Below, in pieces: positions 1 through 5,121 of a stretch of 5,121 nt of DNA. The stretch is taken from assembly GCA_002083525.1 (NCBI GenBank), contig LWDM01000005.1:1-5121 (forward strand), given 5' to 3'. The notes beneath the pieces are model-generated. The model searched no databases, was not told the DNA's origin, and worked only from the letters and a program-made list of their open reading frames with translations. The stretch comes from Proteobacteria bacterium SG_bin9 (lineage in GTDB: Bacteria > Pseudomonadota > Alphaproteobacteria > Rhizobiales > Xanthobacteraceae). The first letter of the stretch is position 1, and each line of letters begins with the position of its first letter. The position numbers and the translations under genes were made by a program.

Positions 1-319
1 GGTTGCGGTTGTCGGTCAGCGCCTCGACGATCACCGCGATGCCGCCGGGGCCATACCCCTCGTAGCGGATTTCATCGTAGTTCTCGGTGTCGCCGCCGAC
101 CGCCTTCTTGATCGCCCGCTCGATATTGTCGCGCGGCATGTTTTCCTGCCGGGCCGCGATCACCGCCGCGCGCAGCCGCGGATTCATTGCCGGGTCCGGC
201 GTTCCGAGCTTGGCGGCCACCGTGATTTCACGCGCCAGCTTGCCGAACACCTTGGACTTCATGGCGTCCTGCCGCCCCTTGCGGTGCATGATGTTCTTGA
301 ATTGGGAGTGGCCGGCCAT
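1..319 (-). CDS. yebC: YebC/PmpR family protein (TACO1 homologue), N-terminal part, cut by window edge
   Basis: The minus strand encodes the first 106 residues of a YebC/PmpR protein, about 248 residues when complete. It opens with MAGHSQFKNIMHRKGRQDA, the near-invariant start of the family. It continues with the LAREITVAAKLG helix (residues 28-39), a PRLRAAV block (47-53), and EGYGPGGIAV followed by EALTDNRN (87-106), where the window ends. The ATG at 319 matches the conserved family N-terminus, so the start is secure although no strong Shine-Dalgarno is visible. Family members were first described as DNA-binding regulators (PmpR in Pseudomonas). Later work on YebC and mitochondrial TACO1 supports a cytoplasmic, ribosome-linked role in translating difficult proline-rich stretches. 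In related genomes yebC often precedes ruvCAB, which would lie beyond the left edge; that cannot be seen here. It is transcribed divergently from the chemoreceptor gene. Confidence 0.96.
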   Translation of the reverse strand, partial: MAGHSQFKNIMHRKGRQDAMKSKVFGKLAREITVAAKLGTPDPAMNPRLRAAVIAARQENMPRDNIERAIKKAVGGDTENYDEIRYEGYGPGGIAVIVEALTDNRN

Positions 320-364
320 GGCGGTGCTCTTGAGTAAGGGTTTTGGGGGGACCTGCGGCGCGGG

Positions 365-393
365 GTTATAGGCCCGGATACGGCCGAAATCAA
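365..393 (-). promoter_or_regulatory. Candidate sigma70 promoter of yebC
   Basis: Read on the minus strand, TTGATT (388-393, four of six to the -35 consensus) and TATAAC (365-370, five of six to the -10) are 17 bp apart. This would start transcription near 358 and leave a leader of about 40 nt before the yebC ATG at 319. It is the best promoter match in the 196-bp divergent region. It is a sequence match only. Confidence 0.5.
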
Positions 394-440
394 AGGCTTG
401 GTCGGGTGCGACAATTGATTAAGGCAGAACCGGGACAGGG

Positions 441-455
441 TTAACCAACGGTTTA
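441..455 (+). promoter_or_regulatory. Candidate CtrA-binding box upstream of the chemoreceptor gene
   Basis: TTAACCAACGGTTTA fits the alphaproteobacterial CtrA box TTAA-N7-TTAA in seven of eight specified positions, with exactly seven bases between the half-sites. The inner part is also a small inverted repeat (AACC-AAC-GGTT). It ends 60 bp before the ATG at 516, where a promoter would be expected. CtrA is known to control motility and chemotaxis genes in many alphaproteobacteria, so the context fits. No convincing sigma70 -35/-10 pair was found for this gene. Confidence 0.45.
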
Positions 456-515
456 CGCGGTAGTGGGATGCTCCCGTAACACGGAATTTCCACTCTCACC
501 GCCCGGACCGCCCCC

Positions 516-2267
516 ATGGCTTTTGTCCTGTTCCGCCGCCCTGCGCCTGAGAACATTTCTGCCCCCCAGCCCGCCGCTGCCGATCAGGCCGCGGCGGCGC
601 CCGCGTACGCGCCGGCCAGCGACGATGCATCGAAGGCGATCCTCGATCTGTTGCAGCTCGAACTCGGCACCATGATCCGCCAGCTCGAGCGCGCGGCTGA
701 TTCGGTCGTCACCGGCGCGCAGTCGGCCGCCGAGACGCTCGCGACCATCCGCACTCGCACCGGAAACCTCACCGGCCGTTCCAGCGAAGCGCAATCGACC
801 GCCGAAACCTTCTCGCAGGCTGCCGACAAGTTCACCCAGTCGGCCCAAGGCATCGGCTCGCAGGTGCGCGACGCCTCGAAGCTCGCCGATGACGCCAGTG
901 CTGCCGCGCACGAAGCCAGTGCAAACGTGGACCGCCTGCGCGAGTCGTCAGCCGCGATCGGCAACGTGGTCAACCTGATCGCGATGATCGCCAAGCAGAC
1001 GACGCTGCTCGCCCTCAACTCGACCATCGAAGCGGCCCGCGCGGGCGAAGCCGGCAAAGGCTTCGCCGTCGTCGCATCGGAAGTGAAGGCGCTGGCGGTG
1101 CAGACGCAGAACGCCACCGAGGAAATCCGCAAGAAGATCGACGCCCTGCAACAGGATGCCGCCAACTCCATCGAGGCCGTGCACCGTATCTCGAAAGCCA
1201 TCGACGCGATCCGCCCGGTGTTCGAGACCGTCAACGGCGCGGTTGCCGAGCAAGGCGCGACCACCGGCGAAATGGCGACCAATGCCGCTGCCGCCTCACA
1301 CTTCATCACCTCCGTCGGCGATGGAGCCGGTCAGATCGACAGCGCCACCCGCGAAGCCGAGGCGCATGGCGCATCCGTTGCGGAGGCCGGTCAGGCTGTG
1401 ACGACGTTCGCCGGCAAGCTGAAGGCGCGCTGTGCGGTGCTGATGCGGCAAGACCCGAACGCCGCGATGGCCCGCCTGCCTTGCAAGCTTCCGATTCAGC
1501 TCAAGCCGCAGCACAAGGCGCCGATCGCCGCCGAGGTTTTCGAAATTTCTCCGGACAGCATCCTGATCGTCGGTGCCGGCGTCAGCGCGATCGCGCCCAA
1601 GCAGACCGTCGAGGCGTCGCTCGCCGACATCGGCGACTGCCGCATCACCATCGTCGCGCACAACGCGGTCGGCAGCGAAGCGATCTTCGCATCTCCGGAC
1701 AAGGCCCTCGCCAATCGCATCGAAGACAAGGTGTGGACCATCCAGGATTCCAACACCGAGGACGTGATGCAGGCGATGGCCGCCGGCGAAGCGCTCAATA
1801 CGATTTTCAACGATGCGGTCGCCCGCGGCGACATCACGATCGACGATCTGTTCGACGAGAACTATGTCGAGATCCAAGGCACCAATCCGGTGCAGCATCG
1901 CACGAAATTTCTCGATTGGGCGGATCGCGCGCTGCCGGCGCTGCAGGAAGCGTTCGTGACGAAGAACACCCGGGTTGCGTTCGCGTCCTGCATCGATCGC
2001 AACGGCTATCTTCCGGTGCACAACAGGATCTACTCGCACCCGCAGAAGCCGGGCGATGTCGCCTGGAACACCGCGAACTCCCGCAACCGCCGCATCTTCA
2101 ACGACGCGGCCGGACTGGCGGCCGGCCGCAACACCCGCGCCTATCTGGTGCAGACCTACGCCCGCGACATGGGCAACGGCCAGAAGATCATGATGCGCGA
2201 GATCGACGTTCCGATCCGCGTCGGCAACCGCCACTGGGGCGGCTTCCGCACCGCCTACAAACTGTAA
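516..2267 (+). CDS. Soluble methyl-accepting chemotaxis protein with a C-terminal, probably sensory, domain
   Basis: This 583-residue protein is a chemoreceptor that should act in the cytoplasm on the CheA/CheW kinase complex. Residues 1-40 are Ala/Pro-rich and probably disordered. Residues about 41-305 form the long helical signalling domain. Its tip (158-196) is diagnostic: IAKQTTLLALN, then IEAARAGEAGKGFAVVASEV. There is no signal peptide, membrane segment or HAMP domain. After the coiled coil, residues about 316-400 are beta-rich and vaguely PilZ-like, but without the RxxxR and D/NxSxxG motifs of c-di-GMP-binding PilZ. Residues about 415-583 form a separate domain with GYLPVHN (497-503), NRRIFND (524-530), YLVQTYARDMG (543-553) and a terminal DVPIRV...HWGGFR block (564-578). 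I have the impression that this pattern recurs at the ends of other bacterial chemoreceptors; I infer a sensory role, and the ligand is unknown. The start is fixed by a stop codon at 477-479 and no earlier in-frame start, although no clear Shine-Dalgarno precedes it. The gene stands alone, with no che genes nearby. Confidence 0.93.
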   Translation: MAFVLFRRPAPENISAPQPAAADQAAAAPAYAPASDDASKAILDLLQLELGTMIRQLERAADSVVTGAQSAAETLATIRTRTGNLTGRSSEAQSTAETFSQAADKFTQSAQGIGSQVRDASKLADDASAAAHEASANVDRLRESSAAIGNVVNLIAMIAKQTTLLALNSTIEAARAGEAGKGFAVVASEVKALAVQTQNATEEIRKKIDALQQDAANSIEAVHRISKAIDAIRPVFETVNGAVAEQGATTGEMATNAAAASHFITSVGDGAGQIDSATREAEAHGASVAEAGQAVTTFAGKLKARCAVLMRQDPNAAMARLPCKLPIQLKPQHKAPIAAEVFEISPDSILIVGAGVSAIAPKQTVEASLADIGDCRITIVAHNAVGSEAIFASPDKALANRIEDKVWTIQDSNTEDVMQAMAAGEALNTIFNDAVARGDITIDDLFDENYVEIQGTNPVQHRTKFLDWADRALPALQEAFVTKNTRVAFASCIDRNGYLPVHNRIYSHPQKPGDVAWNTANSRNRRIFNDAAGLAAGRNTRAYLVQTYARDMGNGQKIMMREIDVPIRVGNRHWGGFRTAYKL

Positions 2268-2282
2268 TCCAGCTTTCGCTCC

Positions 2283-3275
2283 TCACAGCGCCGTCTGCAT
2301 CGGCGAGGCGACGTAGCGATACGCGTCGCCCTGCTTGGCCATGAAGCCCACCCCCGGCCACGGGAAGTGATACGCCAGCAGCGGGATGCGTTGCGCCGCC
2401 AGCATGTCGAACACCCGCCGCCGTGACGCCACACCGAGCTGCCCGTCCGTATCGAACGCCATCGGAAACTGCGGAGTCTGCGTCGACATGATGTGGTGAT
2501 GCGCGATATCGCCGATCACGCAGAACGACTTGCCCTGCGACGTGATCATGTACGACAGATGCCCGACCGTGTGGCCCGGCGTTGCGATCGCCTGAATGCT
2601 GGGCAGGAATTCCTGACCATCCTTGATGAAGACGATGCGCTCGCGATTCGGGATCAGATGCTTGCGCGCGCCCTCGACCTGCTGCTTGAACAGATCGCTG
2701 CCGCGGCCGTTGGCTTCATTGGTCCAGAAGTCGTAATCCGCCTGCGCCATGTAGATCTGCGCGTTCGGGAAGTTGCGGCCGCCGTCGTCGGCCGTCAGCC
2801 CCCAGCAGTGATCGGAGTGTGCATGCGTCAGCACCACTGCGTCGATGTCCTTCGGATCGATCCACGCGGCGCGCATGTTCGGAATCATCTTGCCCGTGGT
2901 CGGGCCCAACACCTTCGCAGAGCCGAGACCCGTATCGAACAGCACGAGTTTGTCGCCGGTGTTGACGACGAGGATGTTCTGCTCGAGCGCGACGTTGTCC
3001 GCCGGCAGATAGTTGTCGGTGAGCGCTTTGACGAAATCGTCCTTCGACGCGCCAACGAAAAGTGCGTCCTGCGGCGGGCCGAGCATCAGCGGCCCGTCCG
3101 AAATCGCCGTCGCCTCGATCGCGCCGATCCTGAAGCGATAGACGCTCGGCACCTGCACGTTCTGCAGCGGCGCTTTGGCGAATGCAGACGCGAGCGGCGC
3201 GCCGGCTGCGAGACCCGAACCGACAAGACCCGCGCCGATCAGCATGCTTCTTCTTGAGAACGAGAGATTTGTCAT
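2283..3275 (-). CDS. Tat-exported metallo-beta-lactamase-fold hydrolase, methyl parathion hydrolase/lactonase-like
   Basis: This is a 330-residue periplasmic or exported metal-dependent hydrolase. The N-terminus has a twin-arginine signal: SRRSML (residues 7-12), a Gly/Ala/Leu-rich hydrophobic stretch, and likely cleavage near residues 30-33 (ASA or AFA). The mature part carries FDTG (113-116), HAHSDH (151-156), PGHTVGH (233-239), GDIAHH (255-260) and YHFPWPG (302-308). Together these supply all ligands of a two-metal site: His151, His153, Asp155, His156, His235, Asp256, His303. Order and spacing agree closely with methyl parathion hydrolase, and N-acyl-homoserine lactone lactonases share the same fold. 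The substrate cannot be told: a lactone, an organophosphate or another ester are all possible. The ATG at 3275 is chosen over an upstream in-frame one at 3308 because it has an AGGGG Shine-Dalgarno six bases before it and puts the Tat motif at the usual place. The gene converges on the chemoreceptor gene, 15 bp apart, with no visible terminator between. Confidence 0.92.
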   Translation of the reverse strand: MTNLSFSRRSMLIGAGLVGSGLAAGAPLASAFAKAPLQNVQVPSVYRFRIGAIEATAISDGPLMLGPPQDALFVGASKDDFVKALTDNYLPADNVALEQNILVVNTGDKLVLFDTGLGSAKVLGPTTGKMIPNMRAAWIDPKDIDAVVLTHAHSDHCWGLTADDGGRNFPNAQIYMAQADYDFWTNEANGRGSDLFKQQVEGARKHLIPNRERIVFIKDGQEFLPSIQAIATPGHTVGHLSYMITSQGKSFCVIGDIAHHHIMSTQTPQFPMAFDTDGQLGVASRRRVFDMLAAQRIPLLAYHFPWPGVGFMAKQGDAYRYVASPMQTAL

Positions 3276-3281
3276 TGGCTG

Positions 3282-3286
3282 CCCCT
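3282..3286 (-). promoter_or_regulatory. Shine-Dalgarno site that sets the hydrolase start
   Basis: On the minus strand AGGGG lies six bases before the ATG at 3275. Nothing comparable precedes the alternative ATG at 3308, so this site decides the start in favour of the form beginning MTNLSFSRRS. Confidence 0.6.
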
Positions 3287-3345
3287 GACTGAATGGAGGC
3301 GCGCACAATCGTCGCAGCGCGTGTCAGGAGCAAGACGTTCCGCTT

Positions 3346-3362
3346 CAACACAACGTGTGTTG
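3346..3362. repeat. Perfect 7-bp inverted repeat, possible operator for the hydrolase gene
   Basis: CAACACA and TGTGTTG are separated by ACG, giving a 17-bp near-palindrome in the 112-bp gap between the phosphoesterase stop (3388) and the hydrolase start (3275). It ends 71 bp upstream of the hydrolase ATG. Its size suits a dimeric repressor of TetR or similar type, but no regulator gene lies nearby. It lacks a following T-run on either strand, so it is not a typical intrinsic terminator for the phosphoesterase operon. Confidence 0.45.
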
Positions 3363-3387
3363 ATCGCGGAGACTCATCCGATCGGCT

Positions 3388-4206
3388 TCACCAGAACGCC
3401 GGGCGCGCCTCGCTCAAGCCCGGACCGACACGCACGGGCGCGACACGCGTCGCAAGTCCCGTCGTATCGTCGGTTTCAACCGCGACGCCTGCAAGCGTCG
3501 CAACGCCTTCCGCCGCCTCGAAACGTCCTTGCGGGTATCCGCGCAGAAACCGGCCGATCGGCTCGGTCCGGTCCATCCCGATGATCGATTCGTAATCGCC
3601 GGTCATGCCGGCATCGGTCATGTAGGCGGTGCCGTTCGGCAGGATGCGGTGATCGGCGGTCGGCACATGCGTGTGCGTACCGACGACCAGCGAGGCGCGG
3701 CCATCGCAGAAATAGCCGATGGCCTGTTTCTCGCTCGATGCCTCGCCGTGGAAGTCGACCAGCACTACATCGCAAGCCTCGCGCAGCGGGCACGCGCCGA
3801 GCTCCTTCTCGAGCGAGGCGAACGGATCGTCGAACGGCTGCATGAAGACGCGGCCGATGGAATTGATCACCAGCGCACGCTTGCCGTTCTTGGTATCGAT
3901 CAGCGCTGCGCCGCGGCCCGGCGTGCCTTTCGGGAAATTCGCCGGCCGGATCAGACGCGGCGCGCGCTCGATGAACACCAGCGCTTCCTTCTGGTCCCAG
4001 GCATGGTTGCCGAGCGTGACGGCGTCGGCGCCGGCTTCCAGAAATTCCTCGTAGATCGCCTCGGTGATGCCGAAGCCGCCGGCGGAGTTCTCGCCATTGA
4101 TCACGACGAGGTCGAGCGACCAGTCGCGGATCAGGCCGGGCAGATGTTCGTTCACCGCCGCGCGGCCGGTGCGTCCAACAACGTCGCCAATGAAGAGAAT
4201 TCTCAA
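3388..4206 (-). CDS. TIGR00282/YmdB-family metallophosphoesterase
   Basis: This 272-residue protein has the usual family length and is a cytoplasmic two-metal phosphoesterase. B. subtilis YmdB acts on 2',3'-cyclic nucleotides and influences RNA turnover and biofilm or motility decisions; whether the alphaproteobacterial members share this role is not established. Visible metal and catalytic residues are Asp8 in the opening FIGDVVGRTGR, Glu39-Asn40 in NGENSAGG, Asn67-His68 in GNHAWDQKE, His153 in DFHGEASSEK, and His178 and His180 in GTHTHVPTADH. YMTDAGMTG (195-203) is a further family signature. The start codon is TTG, supported by the conserved N-terminus MRILFIGDVVGR and by a GAGG Shine-Dalgarno eight bases upstream. 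That start lies one base after the stop of the cyclo-ligase gene, so the two are surely co-transcribed and probably translationally coupled. Confidence 0.95.
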   Translation of the reverse strand: MRILFIGDVVGRTGRAAVNEHLPGLIRDWSLDLVVINGENSAGGFGITEAIYEEFLEAGADAVTLGNHAWDQKEALVFIERAPRLIRPANFPKGTPGRGAALIDTKNGKRALVINSIGRVFMQPFDDPFASLEKELGACPLREACDVVLVDFHGEASSEKQAIGYFCDGRASLVVGTHTHVPTADHRILPNGTAYMTDAGMTGDYESIIGMDRTEPIGRFLRGYPQGRFEAAEGVATLAGVAVETDDTTGLATRVAPVRVGPGLSEARPAFW

Positions 4207-4207
4207 A

Positions 4208-4789
4208 CTAACTACCTCGGCAGTCGATGATCTCGCGCTCGGTTAGCACAAGATCGAGCCGCGCGTCATGCACCGCCGCCGGCACCGCTGCGATTTCCTG
4301 CGCCGCCATCGCCACGCCGATGGCGATGATGTGCTTCGATTTGCGCAGCCGCTCCAGCGTGCGGTCGTACTGGCCCGCGCCGTAGCCGATGCGATGGCCC
4401 TGCCGGTCGAACGCCGCGAGCGGCACGATGACGATGTCGGGCTCGACCTCCTCGGCATCCTCGTCGGGCTGCATGATGCCGAGCGGTCCGCGCACCAGTA
4501 CCGTGTCGGCGGTCCACGCGCGAAACACCAGCGGCCGGTCAAGCCCGGCAATCACCGGCAGCGCCAGCGTCAGCCCGCGCGCCGCGATTGTCTTCATCAG
4601 CGGCAACGGATCGACTTCGCTCTTGATCGGCGCGTAGCCGGAAACGACCGCACCTGTCGGCATTTCGATCGGAAGCTTGTGCGCGGTGATGATGGTCGCG
4701 GCCGCGATCCGCTGCGGCAGCGGCACCGCGTCACGCCGCGCAAGCGCGGCGGCACGAAGTTCGGTCTTGGAGAGATCGGCGACGGACAT
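4208..4789 (-). CDS. 5-formyltetrahydrofolate cyclo-ligase (5,10-methenyltetrahydrofolate synthetase)
   Basis: The enzyme uses ATP to convert 5-formyl-THF to 5,10-methenyl-THF in the cytoplasm, returning a storage or inhibitory folate to the one-carbon pool. The 193-residue product has the family's usual length. It shows KTELRAAALARRD near the N-terminus (residues 8-20), the folate-pocket segment GYAPIKSEVDP (51-61), GPLGIMQP (101-108) and the nucleotide/Mg signature RIGYGAGQYDR (133-143). LDLVLTE (178-184) closes the fold. The ATG at 4789 is preferred; an in-frame GTG at 4810 would add seven residues (MFRFAWV) and neither start has a strong Shine-Dalgarno. The E. coli counterpart is ygfA (also fau), which lies downstream of the 6S RNA gene, as here. 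Its stop codon is one base from the start of the phosphoesterase gene, which it probably precedes in one transcript. Confidence 0.95.
   Translation of the reverse strand: MSVADLSKTELRAAALARRDAVPLPQRIAAATIITAHKLPIEMPTGAVVSGYAPIKSEVDPLPLMKTIAARGLTLALPVIAGLDRPLVFRAWTADTVLVRGPLGIMQPDEDAEEVEPDIVIVPLAAFDRQGHRIGYGAGQYDRTLERLRKSKHIIAIGVAMAAQEIAAVPAAVHDARLDLVLTEREIIDCRGS
4214..4218 (-). promoter_or_regulatory. Shine-Dalgarno supporting the TTG start of the phosphoesterase
   Basis: On the minus strand GAGGT lies inside the last codons of the cyclo-ligase gene, seven bases before the TTG at 4206. The good spacing supports use of this rare start codon and points to re-initiation by ribosomes finishing the upstream gene. 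Confidence 0.6.
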
Positions 4790-4825
4790 CACCCACGCGA
4801 ACCGAAACACACGAACTAAAAACTA

Positions 4826-4989
4826 AGTGCGAAGCCGTAGACGCCGTTGAAGCGCTCGATCCCGGAGTTCCCTACGAAAGTAGGTGGGCACCATATGCCC
4901 GGGTCCACGGACCCGGCCAGGGACAGTTCCCTAAAGGATCGATAAGGCCCCGGGGATATTATGGCTTCTGACGCGCGACACAGCCTCGC
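4826..4989 (-). ncRNA. ssrS: Probable 6S RNA (regulator of sigma70 RNA polymerase)
   Basis: No convincing gene covers this stretch, but the minus strand can fold like 6S RNA. A closing region pairs GAAGCC (4963-4968) with GGCTTC (4831-4836), and ATCCCCGG (4950-4957) with CCGGGAT (4859-4865) with one bulged C. A central region is largely unpaired. The apical part has the perfect hairpin CCGGGTCC-GT-GGACCCGG (4899-4916), comparable to the GCTCGGTCCGTCCGAG arm of E. coli 6S. The 3' side has CCACCTAC-TTTC-GTAGG (4871-4886 region), comparable to the CACCTTGAACC...GGTT arm. The place directly upstream of 5-formyl-THF cyclo-ligase is the conserved ssrS-ygfA order. 6S RNA mimics an open promoter and sequesters the holoenzyme, mainly in stationary phase. 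Both ends are estimates: the 5' end from a candidate promoter at 4997-5026, the 3' end from the last paired bases. Confidence 0.8.
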
Positions 4990-4996
4990 GAGAGCT

Positions 4997-5026
4997 AATG
5001 TAGCGTGCGGAACAGCCTTTTGCCAC
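4997..5026 (-). promoter_or_regulatory. Candidate sigma70 promoter of the 6S RNA gene
   Basis: On the minus strand GTGGCA (5021-5026, four of six to the -35) and TACATT (4997-5002, four of six to the -10) are 18 bp apart. Transcription would begin near 4990, giving a 6S RNA of about 160-165 nt, the expected size. The match is modest and rests partly on position. Confidence 0.4.
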
Positions 5027-5060
5027 CCGCGTACTGTCAATCAAACCGCAGCTCTTTCTT

Positions 5061-5121
5061 CCCTCTCCCCTTGTGGGAGAGAGTGGCGAGAATGAGCGAA
5101 TGCGAATTCGAGCCGGGTGAG
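5061..5121. repeat. Partial dispersed palindromic intergenic repeat
   Basis: The stretch begins with an inverted repeat, CTCTCCC (5063-5069) and GGGAGAG (5075-5081), around a five-base loop. It continues with GTGGCGAGAATGAGCGAATG and ends near GCCGGGTGAG at the window edge. Elements of this style (a CTCTCCC stem-loop, then GAGCGAA-type text and CCGGGTGAG) occur in many intergenic copies in Bradyrhizobium and Rhodopseudomonas genomes; that is from memory, not a search. It probably continues past 5121. It lies upstream of the 6S RNA gene, where zapA is the expected neighbour in other proteobacteria, and no part of zapA is visible. Confidence 0.5.

Noticed and set aside
584..1309. Long open frame of 241 codons antisense to the chemoreceptor gene
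   Set aside because: It is a shadow typical of GC-rich genes; the plus-strand product has unmistakable receptor motifs, while the antisense one is low-complexity Ser/Ala.
2268..2282. Shared bidirectional terminator between the converging chemoreceptor and hydrolase genes
   Set aside because: The 15-bp gap has no inverted repeat; a weak GCCG/CGGC pair further right lies in coding sequence and lacks T-tracts.
2493..3257. Long plus-strand open frame opposite the hydrolase gene
   Set aside because: Arg-rich product without recognisable motifs; the minus strand encodes the full metallo-beta-lactamase fold.
3276..3308. N-terminal extension of the hydrolase starting at 3308
   Set aside because: No Shine-Dalgarno and it would push the Tat motif away from the N-terminus; the ATG at 3275 has both in place.
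3346..3362. Inverted repeat as intrinsic terminator of the phosphoesterase operon
   Set aside because: No T-run follows on the minus strand and the stem is AT/GC mixed and short.
3529..4230. Long plus-strand open frame opposite the phosphoesterase gene
   Set aside because: A shadow of the phosphoesterase, whose catalytic motifs are all on the minus strand.
4956..4961. TAATAT as a -10 box inside the 6S region
   Set aside because: It has no -35 partner at the right distance and would start an RNA lacking the outer closing stem.
4816..5040. A 74-codon open frame on the minus strand across the 6S region
   Set aside because: It runs through the paired arms of the RNA candidate, its product resembles nothing I know, and its composition is explained by the RNA.
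5035..5040. Perfect TTGACA on the minus strand as -35 box for 6S RNA
   Set aside because: No acceptable -10 box lies 16-18 bases downstream; the hexamer there is GGCTGT.

Overview
This high-GC window looks like the chromosome of an alphaproteobacterium of the Bradyrhizobium/Rhodopseudomonas/Afipia/Nitrobacter group. The evidence is the protein sequences, the order 6S RNA – 5-formyltetrahydrofolate cyclo-ligase – YmdB-type phosphoesterase, a candidate CtrA box, and a dispersed repeat of a style I associate with that group. This is an inference from memory; no search was run. Most of the window is ordinary core or near-core genome, and I see no phage, transposon, CRISPR or tRNA.

Layout from left to right. 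(1) Positions 1-319, minus strand: the first 106 codons of yebC, cut by the window edge, with a good sigma70-type promoter at 365-393. (2) Positions 320-515: a divergent intergenic region holding that promoter and a CtrA-like box (441-455) on the side of the next gene. (3) Positions 516-2267, plus strand: a soluble chemoreceptor without membrane segments. Its signalling hairpin comes first and an unassigned, probably sensory, domain sits at the C-terminus. (4) Positions 2283-3275, minus strand: a Tat-exported metallo-beta-lactamase-fold hydrolase with a complete metal-ligand set spaced as in methyl parathion hydrolase. It converges on the chemoreceptor gene with only 15 bp between them. (5) Positions 3276-3387: a short intergenic stretch with a 17-bp inverted repeat that could be an operator. 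(6) Positions 3388-4206 and 4208-4789, minus strand: a YmdB/TIGR00282 phosphoesterase with a TTG start, placed one base after the stop of 5-formyltetrahydrofolate cyclo-ligase. (7) About 4826-4989, minus strand: a probable 6S RNA gene upstream of the cyclo-ligase, the arrangement known from E. coli ssrS-ygfA. (8) Positions 5061-5121: part of a dispersed palindromic intergenic repeat, running off the window.

How the parts relate: 6S RNA, cyclo-ligase and phosphoesterase lie in one direction and are probably at least partly co-transcribed. 6S RNA regulates sigma70 holoenzyme in slow growth, and the cyclo-ligase recycles 5-formyl-THF, a product that builds up in stationary or dormant cells. The chemoreceptor and the exported hydrolase appear to be independent units. 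The least described parts are the C-terminal half of the chemoreceptor and the substrate of the exported hydrolase.
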